From contig NZ_JAERSG010000004.1 in assembly GCF_016735675.1 (NCBI RefSeq), positions 62,001 through 126,000 of the forward strand: a DNA stretch of 64,000 bases, given 5' to 3'. The translations under genes and the position numbers were made by a program. The notes under the pieces are model-generated. The model did not search any database, was not told where the DNA came from, and worked only from the letters and a program-made list of their open reading frames with translations. Every line of letters starts with the position of its first letter. The first letter of the stretch is position 1. Positions 50,901-59,279 of this stretch are shown here, one piece after another. The DNA is from Nocardioides baculatus. GTDB taxonomy: Bacteria > Actinomycetota > Actinomycetes > Propionibacteriales > Nocardioidaceae.

Positions 50901-51334
50901 CGACCGCCGACTACCTCTACGGCCTCCAGCGCGGGGGCGAGCATCCCGTGCAGCTGCGCGAGGGCAAGACCGTGCTCTACGGCCTCGAGGCGATCAGCGA
51001 GCCCGACGAGCGCGGCTTCCGCAACGTGATGGCCACGATCGACGGCCAGCTCCGGCCGGTGCAGGTGCGCGACCGCAGCATCGCCGCCGAGGTCGCCTCG
51101 GCCGAGAAGGCCGACCCGGCCAACGGCGGCCACGTCGCTGCGCCGTACGACGGCGCGGTGACCGTGACCGTCGCCGAGGGTGACACCGTCGAGGCCGGCC
51201 AGACTGTGGCCACCATCGAGGCGATGAAGATGGAGGCTTCGATCACCGCGCCGAAGGCGGGCACCGTCTCGCGGCTGGCCGTCCGCTCGACCCAGGGGGT
51301 CGAGGGCGGCGACCTGGTGCTCGTGATCGGCTAG
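47948..51334 (+). CDS. pyc: Pyruvate carboxylase
   Basis: An 1128-residue single-chain enzyme of usual length. Biotin carboxylase: residues 1-450 ([79 protein letters not shown]). Carboxyltransferase: about 530-810 (VTDTTFRDAHQSLLATRVRTRDLL, LQMLLRGRNTVGYTPYP, ALCYTGDLSSP, LPVHLHTHDTPGGQLATLVAAIDAGVDAVDAA). Carrier domain: end, with biotin Lys1094 in TIEAMKMEAS. It makes oxaloacetate from pyruvate, bicarbonate and ATP. The stop TAG is part of the predicted -10 of the next gene. Confidence 0.97.
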   Translation: MFSKVLIANRGEIAVRALRAAREIGSKTVAVFPHEDRWSEHRMKAEEAYEIGEVGHPVRAYLDPDAIVAVAVQCGADAVYPGYGFLSENPALAEACAAAGITFIGPSAEVLTLTGNKARAIAAAKAAGVPVLESVPPSTDVEELLKAAEAIEAPLFVKAVAGGGGRGMRRVDDRAGLREAIETCMREAEGAFGDPTVFIEQAVVDPRHIEVQVLADGTGSEGGVIHLYERDCSVQRRHQKVVEIAPAPNLDPGIRDHMCADAVRFAREIGYKNAGTVEFLLDPSGRYVFIEMNPRIQVEHTVTEEITAVDLVQSQMLIAAGATLADLGLTQDSVQPRGFALQCRITTEDPANGFRPDTGKITTYRSPGGPGVRLDGGTTYSGAEISPHFDSMLAKLTCRGRTFESAVQKARRALLEFRIRGVSTNVAFLQAVLADPDFAAGGVTTSFIEDHPQLLKAQVGGDRASRLLTYLADVTVNQPHGEARFSVSPTSKLPALDRSQPAPAGTRQLLRDVGPEEFARRLRDQDRVAVTDTTFRDAHQSLLATRVRTRDLLAVAEHVSRTTPELWSVECWGGATYDVALRFLAEDPWERLAALREAIPNIGLQMLLRGRNTVGYTPYPTEVTEAFVQEAAETGIDVFRIFDALNDVSQMRPAIDAVRATGTSVAEVALCYTGDLSSPDETLYTLDYYLRLAEQIVDAGAHVLAIKDMAGLLRAPAARTLVTALRERFDLPVHLHTHDTPGGQLATLVAAIDAGVDAVDAACAAMAGTTSQPALSALVSATDHSARETGLSLAAVNALEPYWEATRRVYAPFESGLPAPTGRVYRHEIPGGQLSNLRQQAIALGLGEKFEQVEDMYAAANDILGNVVKVTPSSKVVGDLALALVAAGADPAEFEADPASYDVPDSVIGFLNGELGDPPGGWPEPFRSKALAGRTWKQPTESLTPEQQQGLADDRRTTLNELLFPGPTAAFVESRQAYGDLSVLPTADYLYGLQRGGEHPVQLREGKTVLYGLEAISEPDERGFRNVMATIDGQLRPVQVRDRSIAAEVASAEKADPANGGHVAAPYDGAVTVTVAEGDTVEAGQTVATIEAMKMEASITAPKAGTVSRLAVRSTQGVEGGDLVLVIG

Positions 51335-51343
51335 GTTGCGACC
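51332..51343 (+). promoter_or_regulatory. Predicted leaderless -10 of the SDR gene, overlapping the pyc stop
   Basis: TAGGTT (51332-51337) is 6 nt before the ATG at 51344. Its TAG is the pyc stop codon. Confidence 0.5.
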
Positions 51344-52171
51344 ATGGCTGACACCGCGCTGGTGACGGGGTGCTCGTCCGGCATGGGCCTGCACGCAGCG
51401 GTCGCCCTCGCAGCGGCCGGGATGGACGTCGTCGCGACGATGCGCGACCCGGCCCGGGACGGCGAGCTGCGCGCAGCCGCCGAGGCGGCGGGCGTGTCAC
51501 TCACCGTGCAGGCCCTCGACGTCACCGACGACGATGCGGCGCGCGACGTCGTGGCTGCCGTTGCAGCCGAGCACGGACCCGTCTCGGTCCTGGTCAACAA
51601 TGCCGGGCAGGGCATGGTCGGCACCGCCGAGGAGATCAGCCTCGACGCCGTGCGGGCCCAGCTCGAGGTCAACTACCTCGCACCGGTGCGCCTCACCCAG
51701 CTCGTGCTGCCGGCGATGCGGGAGGCCGGTCGCGGTCGGATCCTGACCGTGACCAGCGTGGGGGGAGCCGTCGGCCAGCCCTTCGCCGACGCCTACTGCG
51801 GCTCGAAGTTCGCCGTCGAGGGCTTCATGCAGTCCCTGTCCACCGTGGCGCACCGGCACGGCGTCTGGGTCAGTGTCGTCGAGCCGGCAGCCGTGGCGAG
51901 CAGCTTCGTCGACAACGCCGTGCGCCACGACGGCGGAGGCCCCTACGAGGCACAGCTGGGCGCCTACCTCTCCCGCAGCGCCGCTGCCTTCGCCGCGGCC
52001 CAGTCCGCGGCCGACGCGGGACGGGCGATCGCCGAGGCGGCAACGTCGCCCGACTACCGGTTCCGCTGGCAGACCTCGCCCGGTGCCGCTGCCTTCGTCG
52101 CGATGTCGCTGGCAGACGGCGACGGGTCGCAGGTCTTCGACGCCACCGATGCCTGGACCCGCACCGACTAG
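51344..52171 (+). CDS. Short-chain dehydrogenase/reductase
   Basis: A 275-residue classical SDR. LVTGCSSGMGLHAAVALAAAGMDVVATMRD is the TGxxxGxG cofactor motif. LVNNAGQGMVGTAEE is the NNAG motif. TVTSVGGAVGQPFADAYCGSKFAVEGFMQSL holds the catalytic Ser, Tyr and Lys (YxxxK as YCGSK). The MRD after the second strand suggests an NADP-type preference, but this is not decisive. Substrate is unknown. Its stop overlaps that of the convergent NUDIX gene in CTAG. Confidence 0.93.
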   Translation: MADTALVTGCSSGMGLHAAVALAAAGMDVVATMRDPARDGELRAAAEAAGVSLTVQALDVTDDDAARDVVAAVAAEHGPVSVLVNNAGQGMVGTAEEISLDAVRAQLEVNYLAPVRLTQLVLPAMREAGRGRILTVTSVGGAVGQPFADAYCGSKFAVEGFMQSLSTVAHRHGVWVSVVEPAAVASSFVDNAVRHDGGGPYEAQLGAYLSRSAAAFAAAQSAADAGRAIAEAATSPDYRFRWQTSPGAAAFVAMSLADGDGSQVFDATDAWTRTD

Positions 52172-52563
52172 CTCGTCAGTGCGCGGACGAGCGCTGCCCT
52201 GACGTCGACGTTCGCCGGCGGAGGCAGTTCGTCGAGCCCGAACCAGCCGAGGTCGAGGTGCTCCTCCGGCGCGAGGTTGGCGGGCGTGCCCTGCCAGTCA
52301 CGCACCAGCCACGCGCTGAGGACCACCGGCTCGGCGACCGGCCGTGCCTCCACCCGGCACAGGTGGGTGGTCGAGGCGACGTCGACCTCGACGCCGACCT
52401 CCTCGCGCAGCTCCCGGACGAGCGCCTCGAGCTCGGACTCGCCCTCCTCCCGCACGCCGCCGGGCAGCTCCCACACGTCGGGGTAGGCCACCTTGTCCGG
52501 CCGACGGTGCGCGAGCAGGACCCGCCGGTCGCGGACCAGCGCACCGACGACCACCTCCACCAT
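52168..52563 (-). CDS. NUDIX hydrolase (MutT-like)
   Basis: A 131-residue protein with an exact Nudix box, GGVREEGESELEALVRELREEVGV (residues about 38-61), matching GX5EX7REUXEEXGU. The opening VEVVVGALVRDRRVLLAHRRPDKVAYPDVWELPGG is that of MutT-like (d)NTP pyrophosphohydrolases. A role in sanitising oxidised nucleotides is possible. The start at 52563 is the ATG that gives the compact family length. Confidence 0.92.
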   Translation of the reverse strand: MVEVVVGALVRDRRVLLAHRRPDKVAYPDVWELPGGVREEGESELEALVRELREEVGVEVDVASTTHLCRVEARPVAEPVVLSAWLVRDWQGTPANLAPEEHLDLGWFGLDELPPPANVDVRAALVRALTS

Positions 52564-52601
52564 GCTTCGATCCCAGCACGGAGGTCCGACACCCCGGTCC
52601 C

Positions 52602-53522
52602 TCAGGACTGGTTGAGCACCACGACGTCGGGGTCCGGCTCGGCGTACTCGGTGACCTCGGGGTCCTCGCCGGTGAGCTGCCGGAACGCCTCGGTCGCCAC
52701 GGCACGCATGCCGTTGATCTTCGGGTGGAACGGCGCGGCGATGCCCGCCCGGAAGCGCGGCCCGTTGACCCACGCACGGCCCTTGGCGCACACGTCGTGA
52801 CCGGCCGAGACGGCCTCCATGTCGACGTACGACGCGCCGGCCGCCTTCGCGCCCTTGCGCAGCGAGGCGTTGAGGAGCCCCGCCACCTCGGTGACCGGCC
52901 CGAGCACCTCGGCCGACGCCCCCACCGCGTTGCAGGTGCCCTCGGTCGGCAGGATGTCGGGGTAGCCGACGACGAGCACCTCGGCGTCGGGCGCGACCTT
53001 CGTGATGCGTCGTACGGCCTGCTCGACGCGACCGGCGACCTTGCGGGCGTCAGCACCGAGCTGGTCGACCGGGCACACCGCGCCGGCCTGCTGGCACCGG
53101 ATCAAGCCGTCGTAGATGCCGAAGTCGTTGCCACCGATCCCGAGGGTCACCAGGTCGGTGTCGGCCGAGACGGCGTCGATCTGCGGGCCGGTGGTCCCCC
53201 CGTTGAACATGGTCATCGGTGCGTAGAGATCAGCCGTCGTCGCCGCCGAGCAGGTGACGTCGGTGTAGCTCGCGACGTCGAGCCAGTCGGCGAGGAACGC
53301 CGGGTAGTTGTCCCTCGAGCGCGCGCAGCCCTCGGGGTCGGTGCGCATCGTGCCGATGAACGGACCGGCCGAGAACGAGTCGCCCATCGCGACGTAGTCG
53401 ATGGTGGAGGTCACCTCGGTGTCGACCACGGGGTCGGGCAGGGCGTCGTCACTGCTCGCGCCGCCCGCGCTGCAGCCGGTGGCCGCGAGAACCAGAGCGG
53501 CAGCCAGGATGGATGCCCTCAC
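52602..53522 (-). CDS. Exported SGNH/GDSL hydrolase lipoprotein
   Basis: A 306-residue lipoprotein. The signal peptide RASILAAALVLAATGC ends in a lipobox. The SGNH blocks are DYVAMGDSFSAGPFIG (nucleophilic Ser), LVTLGIGGNDFGIYDG (block III Gly-Asn-Asp) and IAAPFHPKINGMRAVA (catalytic His). SRDNYPAFLADWLDVASYTDVTCSAATTADLY is typical of Rv0518/SCO-type secreted GDSL lipases. It probably hydrolyses lipid or acetyl esters at the cell surface. The GTG start overlaps the stop of the upstream SpoIID-like gene (GTGA). Confidence 0.92.
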   Translation of the reverse strand: MRASILAAALVLAATGCSAGGASSDDALPDPVVDTEVTSTIDYVAMGDSFSAGPFIGTMRTDPEGCARSRDNYPAFLADWLDVASYTDVTCSAATTADLYAPMTMFNGGTTGPQIDAVSADTDLVTLGIGGNDFGIYDGLIRCQQAGAVCPVDQLGADARKVAGRVEQAVRRITKVAPDAEVLVVGYPDILPTEGTCNAVGASAEVLGPVTEVAGLLNASLRKGAKAAGASYVDMEAVSAGHDVCAKGRAWVNGPRFRAGIAAPFHPKINGMRAVATEAFRQLTGEDPEVTEYAEPDPDVVVLNQS

Positions 53523-54766
53523 TCGCGCGCCTGTCCCCGCTGGCGCGGCGTGACCGAGAAGGTGAACCAGTCGGAGTTGAGCGCGAAGGCGTCGCGCACC
53601 GTGTCGCCGTCGGTGCGGAAGGTGCCGGTCGTCCCGGTGAAGGCGATGTCGACGACGCGACCGCCCCACTCGCCGTAGCCGTTGCGGGTGGTCACCTCGA
53701 TGCCGGTCAGGTCGCCGATCGTCGGCCACTTCGCCTCGATCTGGGTGTCGTCGATCGCCTTCGTCCACGTGGAGTACGCCGGGTTCGCGAGGCTGTCGTA
53801 GGGGTCCGCCTGCGCGACGAGGTAGGGCATCGACCCGACGGCCGAGTAGCCGCCGTTGCTCGCGGAGAACTGCGTGAAGGCGGGACGACCGCCGTAGAAG
53901 AGCCCCTGCTTGGCGGTGGCCTGGATGGCAGCGGTCGCCAGCGGGTGCTCGTCGTCGACGCCGCCGTAGACCTGGCAGTTGCTGGTGTCGCAGAGGTCGT
54001 AGTGGGCCGCCGAGGGGTGCGAGCGCTCGAACGCGGCGTAGGTCCGGGCAGCGACCGACTGGGCGCTGACCGCGTCGGGCTCCCAGCTGGCCGGGACCTC
54101 GCGCGGGACGACCCCGCGGAGGTAGGCCTCCATGCTGAGGCGGTTGACCGTCTCGCGCTTCGTGCTCTGGCGCGGGGCGACCGACTGGAGGGTGCCGCGA
54201 TAGTCGCGACGTCCGGCCGGCGTGACCAGGGTCAGCACGCCTGTGGTGGAGCCGAACTCGGCCTCGCCGGGCACCTTCTTCCACGTCCGCCAGCCGCCGC
54301 CCTTGGTGTACTGGACCGCGGTGCCGCTGCCGGCCCCGACGAGGCGCCACTTCCTCGCCGCGATCGGCGGGATCCGCCAGGTCCGCCGCTTCGAGAGGCT
54401 GGTGACCTCGAGCCCGCGCTGCGCGGCGACCTGGACGTCCCGACCGGTGTCGGCGGTGATCAGGACGCGGATCTTGCCGCCGATGCGTCCCCACGTGGTG
54501 CCGGGGTAGTAGAACTCGTCGATCTGCTGCCAGGTCAGGCCCTGCTTGGCCGCACCCAGGGTGCCGTACTGCGAGAGGCCCTTGCCGTGGCCGTAGCCGT
54601 GACCGGTGATGGTGATGCCGACGCTGCCCGGCGTCGGGAACGTCTCGACCTTCCGGCGCTCCGCCGTCGATGGGGCCGCGGAGGCGGCGGACGAGGGCAG
54701 GACGGGCAGCACCAGCACGCTCGCGAGGACCGCGAGCAGGAGCCTGGCTGGTCGGGTGTGGCGCAT
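53519..54766 (-). CDS. Exported SpoIID/LytB-domain protein
   Basis: A 415-residue protein. The N-terminus RHTRPARLLLAVLASVLVLPVLPSSAASA is a signal peptide. ITGHGYGHGKGLSQYGTLGAAKQGLTWQQIDEFYYPGT is followed by a beta-rich region and the SpoIID core: NRLSMEAYLRGVVPREVPASWEPDAVSAQSVAARTYAAFE, then CDTSNCQVYGG and FSASNGGYSA. SpoIID proteins cleave denuded glycan strands. GGGGGAG stands 8 nt before the ATG. The SGNH lipoprotein gene is coupled downstream. Both are secreted and may act on the cell wall. Confidence 0.93.
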   Translation of the reverse strand: MRHTRPARLLLAVLASVLVLPVLPSSAASAAPSTAERRKVETFPTPGSVGITITGHGYGHGKGLSQYGTLGAAKQGLTWQQIDEFYYPGTTWGRIGGKIRVLITADTGRDVQVAAQRGLEVTSLSKRRTWRIPPIAARKWRLVGAGSGTAVQYTKGGGWRTWKKVPGEAEFGSTTGVLTLVTPAGRRDYRGTLQSVAPRQSTKRETVNRLSMEAYLRGVVPREVPASWEPDAVSAQSVAARTYAAFERSHPSAAHYDLCDTSNCQVYGGVDDEHPLATAAIQATAKQGLFYGGRPAFTQFSASNGGYSAVGSMPYLVAQADPYDSLANPAYSTWTKAIDDTQIEAKWPTIGDLTGIEVTTRNGYGEWGGRVVDIAFTGTTGTFRTDGDTVRDAFALNSDWFTFSVTPRQRGQARE

Positions 54767-54838
54767 GGTGTGGATCTCCCCCGAGAAGCGTGGACGAACA
54801 GAGCCTCCGAGCGTACAGGCGCATGCGAGACTCGACCC

Positions 54839-55495
54839 ATGTTCGGGGGACGCCGCCGGCGGCGTGAGGAAGCGCTCGTCGCCAAGGACCGCTGGCGGAC
54901 CGCGCGCAAGCTCATGGACGAGGACGTCACCGTCCTCGGCGAGCAGCTCGCCGAGCTCCACGTCGACACCCTCGCCGACGACCTCGGCCACGAGGCCGCC
55001 GACCACTACCGCCGCGCGCTGGCGCACTACGACCAGGCCAAGGACCTCCTCGCCGCGAGCGCGACCGCCGAGGACGTCGTGGCCGTGGAGCAGGTCGTCG
55101 CCGACGCTCGCTTCCACCGGGCCACCGTCCTCGCGATCCGCGACGGCGAGCCGCTCCCCCAGCGCCGCGAGCCCTGCTTCTTCAACCCGCAGCACGGGCC
55201 CTCGATGCAGGACGTCGAGTGGACCCCGCCGGGCGGCACTCCGCGCACGATCGCGATCTGCGCGGCCGATGCCCGCCGCCTCGCCGCCGGCGAGGAGCCG
55301 CTCGTGCGGATGGTGCGGATCGGCGACCGGTGGGTCCCGTGGCACCTCGCCGGGAGCGTGCAGGGTGCCATCGACGCCGGGGCGCAGCTGGCGAGGTCGG
55401 GCAGCCACGGCGTGCACGGGCAGCAGAACCTGTCGCAGGCCTACCTCAACCAGGCGATGGGCGGCTACGACGGCACGGGCGGCGGCTTCAACTGA
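54839..55495 (+). CDS. Uncharacterised actinobacterial protein with N-terminal helical domain
   Basis: A 218-residue protein of unknown function. Residues 1-12 are Arg-rich (FGGRRRRREEA). Residues 12-105 are predicted helical (DRWRTARKLMDEDVTVLGEQLAELHVDTLADDLGHEAADHYRRALAHYDQAKDLLAASATAEDVVAVEQVVADARFHRATVLA). A Cys/His-containing segment follows (REPCFFNPQHGPSMQDVEWTPPGG and IAICAADARRLAAGEEPLVRMV). The tail is Gln/Asn/Gly-rich (LSQAYLNQAMGGYDGTGGGFN). The CFFNPQHGP...CAADA pairing of Cys residues could bind metal. It is divergent from the SpoIID-like gene and upstream of nei. Confidence 0.7.
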   Translation: MFGGRRRRREEALVAKDRWRTARKLMDEDVTVLGEQLAELHVDTLADDLGHEAADHYRRALAHYDQAKDLLAASATAEDVVAVEQVVADARFHRATVLAIRDGEPLPQRREPCFFNPQHGPSMQDVEWTPPGGTPRTIAICAADARRLAAGEEPLVRMVRIGDRWVPWHLAGSVQGAIDAGAQLARSGSHGVHGQQNLSQAYLNQAMGGYDGTGGGFN

Positions 55496-55528
55496 CCGCC
55501 TGTCCCACCCTCCTGTGACACTGGTCGG

Positions 55529-56440
55529 GTGCCCGAGGGAGACAGCGTCTGGAAGCTCGCGCGCCGGCTCGACCGCCAGCTCACGGGCCACACGATCGCG
55601 CGCTCCGACTTCCGCACCCCACGCCTCGCCACGCGCGACGTCTCCGGGCGCGAGGTGCTCGGCCACGACACCCACGGCAAGCACCTGCTGACCCGCTTCA
55701 GCGCCGCGGCCGACTCACCCCCGGCCACGCTCCACAGCCACCTCAAGATGGACGGCTCGTGGTCGACGCTCGCGCCGGGCAAGCGGCTGCCGGCCAGGGT
55801 CCAGCCCCACGTGCGCCTCCTGCTGACGCTCGACGACGACCGGGTCGTCCACGGCATCCGGCTCCACGACCTCGACCTCGTGCCCACCGACCGCGAGGCC
55901 GACCTCGTCGGGCACCTCGGCCCCGACCCGCTGCGCGACGACTGGGACCCCGCCGAGGCCGTACGACGGCTCGGTGAGGACCCGACGCAACCGTTCGTCT
56001 CGGCGTTGCTCGACCAGCGCCGCGTCGCGGGGTTCGGCAACCTCTGGGCCAACGAGCTGGCCTTCCTCACCGGCGTCAGCCCGTGGACCCCGATCGGCGA
56101 GGTCGACGTCGAGCGCCTCGTCGAGCGCGGGGCGACGATGCTGCGCCACTCCGCGACCGTCGAGGGCGCCTACCAGGTCACGACCGGCTCGCCCGTGCGC
56201 GGCGACGACCACTGGGTGACCGGCCGGCAGCGCCATGGCTGCCGGCGCTGCCGCGGTCCGATCAGCGTGACGGCCGAGGTGCCCGGCGACGCCGCCAACC
56301 GGCGTACGTGGTGGTGCCCCGCGTGCCAGCCCGGACCGGGACCCGAGGCGCGGGTGGGCCAGCCGGGCGTGCGGGTCAGACCCGGTGCAGCCGGCGGGCG
56401 GCCTCGGCGATCGAGCCGCTCATCGAGGGGTAGACGGTGA
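55529..56440 (+). CDS. nei: Fpg/Nei-family DNA glycosylase (endonuclease VIII-like)
   Basis: A 303-residue glycosylase. MPEGDSVWKLARRLDRQL has the catalytic Pro2-Glu3. LHSHLKMDGSWSTL carries the conserved Lys. The helix-two-turn-helix is VAGFGNLWANELAFLTGVSPWTP. The zinc finger is CRRCRGPISVTAEVPGDAANRRTWWCPACQPG, four Cys. Nei removes oxidised pyrimidines and nicks the strand. The C-terminal 35 residues (after PGPGPEARVGQP) are Arg-rich and overlap the convergent lpdA by 65 bp, longer than most homologues. GACACT is 6 nt before the GTG. Confidence 0.92.
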   Translation: MPEGDSVWKLARRLDRQLTGHTIARSDFRTPRLATRDVSGREVLGHDTHGKHLLTRFSAAADSPPATLHSHLKMDGSWSTLAPGKRLPARVQPHVRLLLTLDDDRVVHGIRLHDLDLVPTDREADLVGHLGPDPLRDDWDPAEAVRRLGEDPTQPFVSALLDQRRVAGFGNLWANELAFLTGVSPWTPIGEVDVERLVERGATMLRHSATVEGAYQVTTGSPVRGDDHWVTGRQRHGCRRCRGPISVTAEVPGDAANRRTWWCPACQPGPGPEARVGQPGVRVRPGAAGGRPRRSSRSSRGRR

Positions 56441-57755
56441 ACGCCTGGGCGAGCTGGTCGGCGGTGAGCGACTCGGCCACCGCGATCGACACCGGGTGGA
56501 TCAGCTCGGAGGCACGCGGCCCCACGACCACTCCCCCGACGACGATGCCGGTGCCGGGGCGGCAGAAGAGCTTCACGAAGCCGTCGCGGACGCCCTGCAT
56601 CTTGGCGCGGGCGTTGCCCGCCAGCGGGAGCATGACGACCTCGGCCTCGATCTCGCCCGCGTCGACGGCCTTCTGCGACCAGCCGACCGTGGCGATCTCG
56701 GGAGCCGTGAAGACATTGGAGGAGACCTTCTTGAGGTCGAGCGGCGCGACCGCGTCGCCGAGGAAGTGCCACATCGCGATCCGCCCCTGCATCGCGGCGA
56801 CCGAGGCCAGCATCAGCACGCCGGTGCAGTCGCCCGCGGCGTAGATGCCGCGCGCCGAGGTCCGCGAGACGCGGTCGACGGTGATGAAGCCGCCCTCGTC
56901 GACGGCGACACCGGCCTCCTCGAGGCCGAGGTCGGCGGTGTTGGGGATCGAGCCGAGGGCGAGGATGCAGTGGCTGCCCGAGACCGTACGGCCGTCGGTG
57001 AGCGTCACGGTCACCGTGTCGCCGTCGCGCGTCACCGACTGCATCCGCGACTGGCCGAGCACGTGCATCCCGCGTCGCGTGAGCACGTCCTCGAGCACGG
57101 CGGAGGCGTCGGCGTCCTCGCCTGGCAGGACCCGGTCACGGCTGCTGACGAGGGTGACGTCGATGCCGAGCGAGAGGTAGGCGCTGGCGAACTCCGCACC
57201 GGTCACGCCCGAGCCCACCACGATCAGCTTCTCCGGCACCTCGGTCAGGTCGTAGACCTGCTCCCAGGTGAGGATCCGCTCGCCGTCGGGCTGCGCGCTG
57301 GGCAGCGTGCGCGGTGCGGCGCCGGTGGCGACGATGATCGCGTCGGCCCGGAGCGTCTCCTCGCCCACCAGCACGGTCAGGTCAGCCCCGAGGCGGCCGC
57401 GACCCGTCACCACGCGTACGCCGTCGCGGTCGAGGCGGTCCGCGATGTCGGTGGACTGGTCGGCGGCCAGCCGCTTCACGCGGGCGTTGACCCGGCCCAG
57501 GTCGACCGAGATCGAGGTCGCCGCGTCGCCCTGGTGGTCGTGGAAGTTGACCCCGAGCTCCTGGGCCGTGCCCATGTCGGCCATCAGCTCGGCCGTGGCG
57601 ATCAGGGTCTTGCTGGGGACGCAGTCGGTGAGGACGGCCGAGCCGCCGACGCCGTCGGTGTCGACGACCGTGACCTCGGCGCCGAGCTGGGCGGCGACGT
57701 GGGCGGCCTCGTAGCCGCCGGGGCCGCCGCCGACGATGACGATGTGATCAGCCAT
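56376..57755 (-). CDS. lpdA: NAD(P)H-quinone reductase of the LpdA (Rv3303c) type
   Basis: A 459-residue flavoprotein of the dihydrolipoamide dehydrogenase family. IVIVGGGPGGYEAAHVAAQLGAEVTVVDTDG is the FAD motif. The position of the redox disulfide reads GVGGSAVLTDCVPSKTL, so the first Cys of CxxxxC is Ser and only one remains. It therefore cannot act as a dihydrolipoyl dehydrogenase. Mycobacterial LpdA has the same loss and reduces quinones with NAD(P)H. LIVVGSGVTGAEFASAYLSLGIDVTLVSS binds the nicotinamide cofactor. The ATG stands 8 nt after the Lpd stop with GAGGA before it, so the two are one operon. Confidence 0.92.
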   Translation of the reverse strand: MADHIVIVGGGPGGYEAAHVAAQLGAEVTVVDTDGVGGSAVLTDCVPSKTLIATAELMADMGTAQELGVNFHDHQGDAATSISVDLGRVNARVKRLAADQSTDIADRLDRDGVRVVTGRGRLGADLTVLVGEETLRADAIIVATGAAPRTLPSAQPDGERILTWEQVYDLTEVPEKLIVVGSGVTGAEFASAYLSLGIDVTLVSSRDRVLPGEDADASAVLEDVLTRRGMHVLGQSRMQSVTRDGDTVTVTLTDGRTVSGSHCILALGSIPNTADLGLEEAGVAVDEGGFITVDRVSRTSARGIYAAGDCTGVLMLASVAAMQGRIAMWHFLGDAVAPLDLKKVSSNVFTAPEIATVGWSQKAVDAGEIEAEVVMLPLAGNARAKMQGVRDGFVKLFCRPGTGIVVGGVVVGPRASELIHPVSIAVAESLTADQLAQAFTVYPSMSGSIAEAARRLHRV

Positions 57756-57763
57756 GCGAGTCC

Positions 57764-59167
57764 TCAGAAGTTGATCATGTGGCCGGCGATGCCGTGGACG
57801 GCCTCCTTGACGGCCTCACCCAGGGTCGGGTGCGCGAAGACGTTGCGGGCCACCTCGTCGGCGGTGAGGTCCCACTGCTGCGCCATGGTCAGCACGGGCA
57901 GCAGCTCGGTGACGTTGGGGCCGATCATGTGGGCGCCGATGATCTCGTTGTGCTCGGCGTCGGCGACCACCTTGACGAAGCCGACCGGCTCGCCGAGGCC
58001 CATCGCCTTGCCGTTGGCGGTGAAGGGGAACGACGCGGTCTTCACGTCGTAGCCCTTCTCCTTGGCCTGCGCCTCGCTGTAGCCGAACGACGCGACCTGC
58101 GGGTTGCAGTAGGTCGCGCGCGGCACGAAGTCGAAGGCCACCGGCATCGTCTCGGCGCCGTTGATGGTCTCGGCGGCCACGATGCCCATCGCCTCGGCGA
58201 CGTGGGCGAGCATCATCTTCCCGGTGCAGTCGCCGATGGCGTACACGCCGTCGACGTTGGTCCGGCCGAAGTCGTCGATCTCGATCGCGCCGCGCTCGGA
58301 GACGTTGACCCCGGTGTTCTCGAGGCCGTAGCCCTTCACCCGCGGGGCGAAGCCGAAGGCGGCGAGGAACTTGCCGGCCTCCAGCACCTGCTCGTCGCCG
58401 CCGGCGGCCGGGGCGACGGTGACCTTGACGCCCGACCCGGTGTCCTCGACGTTCTTGACCGCGGTGGAGGTCAGCACCTTGACGCCGAGCTTCTTGTAGT
58501 GCTTGGCCAGCTCCTTGGAGATGTCGGCGTCCTCGGTCGGCACCATCCGGTCGAGGAACTCCACGATCGTCACGTCGACGCCGAAGTTGGCCATCACGTA
58601 GGCGAACTCGACACCGATGGCGCCCGACCCGCCGATGATGATCGACTCGGGGAGGTGGTCGGTGAGGATCTGCTCCTCGTAGGTCACCACGTTGTCGCTG
58701 AGCTCGACGCCGGGGACCAGGCGGACGGTCGCACCGGCGGCGATGATGAGGTTGTCGCAGGTGTAGGACGTCGTGCTGCCGTCCTTGTCCTTGACGTCGA
58801 TCGCCTTCGGACCGGTGAGCGTGCCCCACCCGTCGATCTCGGTGATCTTGTTCTTCTTCATCAGGAAGTGGACACCCTTGACGATGCCGGCGCTGACGTC
58901 GCGGCTGCGCTTGTGGGTGGGGCCGAAGGCCATGGTGGCGTCGCCCTCGATGCCGAACTTCGCCTTCTCGTGCTGGAGCGTGTGCGCCAGCTCGGCGTTC
59001 TTCAGCAGCGCCTTGGAGGGGATGCAGCCGACGTTGAGGCAGACACCTCCCCAGTACTTCTCCTCCACCACGGCCACCTTCTGGCCGAGCTGGGCTGCGC
59101 GGATCGCGGCGACGTAGCCACCGGGGCCGGCGCCGAGGACGAGGGTGTCGAAGTGCGTGTCGGTCAC
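57764..59167 (-). CDS. lpdA/lpd: Dihydrolipoyl dehydrogenase (E3)
   Basis: A 467-residue E3 with intact redox disulfide: [55 protein letters not shown] is the FAD motif and [31 protein letters not shown] the NAD motif. The catalytic His-Glu lies near [15 protein letters not shown]. It reoxidises lipoamide in the 2-oxo-acid dehydrogenase complexes. The GTG at 59167 is chosen because TAGGGT is 7 nt upstream; the alternative at 59176 would overlap that hexamer. LpdA follows in the same operon. Confidence 0.96.
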   Translation of the reverse strand: MTDTHFDTLVLGAGPGGYVAAIRAAQLGQKVAVVEEKYWGGVCLNVGCIPSKALLKNAELAHTLQHEKAKFGIEGDATMAFGPTHKRSRDVSAGIVKGVHFLMKKNKITEIDGWGTLTGPKAIDVKDKDGSTTSYTCDNLIIAAGATVRLVPGVELSDNVVTYEEQILTDHLPESIIIGGSGAIGVEFAYVMANFGVDVTIVEFLDRMVPTEDADISKELAKHYKKLGVKVLTSTAVKNVEDTGSGVKVTVAPAAGGDEQVLEAGKFLAAFGFAPRVKGYGLENTGVNVSERGAIEIDDFGRTNVDGVYAIGDCTGKMMLAHVAEAMGIVAAETINGAETMPVAFDFVPRATYCNPQVASFGYSEAQAKEKGYDVKTASFPFTANGKAMGLGEPVGFVKVVADAEHNEIIGAHMIGPNVTELLPVLTMAQQWDLTADEVARNVFAHPTLGEAVKEAVHGIAGHMINF

Positions 59168-59279
59168 GGTCCCCACCCTAGTTGTCGGCCCTCGCGCGGG
59201 AACACCCGGCCGAGGCTTGTCCTGGGGAGCGCGCCCTGGCGCGCGTCACGAAGGGTCGAGGCTCGATATCCTGCTCCCC
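59168..59279. promoter_or_regulatory. Divergent promoters between lpd and the GGCT-like gene
   Basis: Minus-strand TAGGGT (59180-59175) is 7 nt before the lpd GTG at 59167. Plus-strand TATCCT (59267-59272) is 7 nt before the GTG at 59280. Between them GCGCGCC (59229-59235) and GGCGCGC (59238-59244) form a palindrome around CT, possibly an operator. Confidence 0.5.

Noticed and set aside
47918..51394. A 1158-codon open frame on the minus strand across pyc
   Set aside because: It is the antisense shadow of a clear pyruvate carboxylase. In very GC-rich DNA, stop codons are rare on the opposite strand. The translation is low-complexity Gly/Val/Arg/Leu with no domain.
59168..59176. Lpd start at the GTG at 59176
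   Set aside because: That codon lies within the TAGGGT element that fits as the -10 of the GTG at 59167. The added residues are not in the family.
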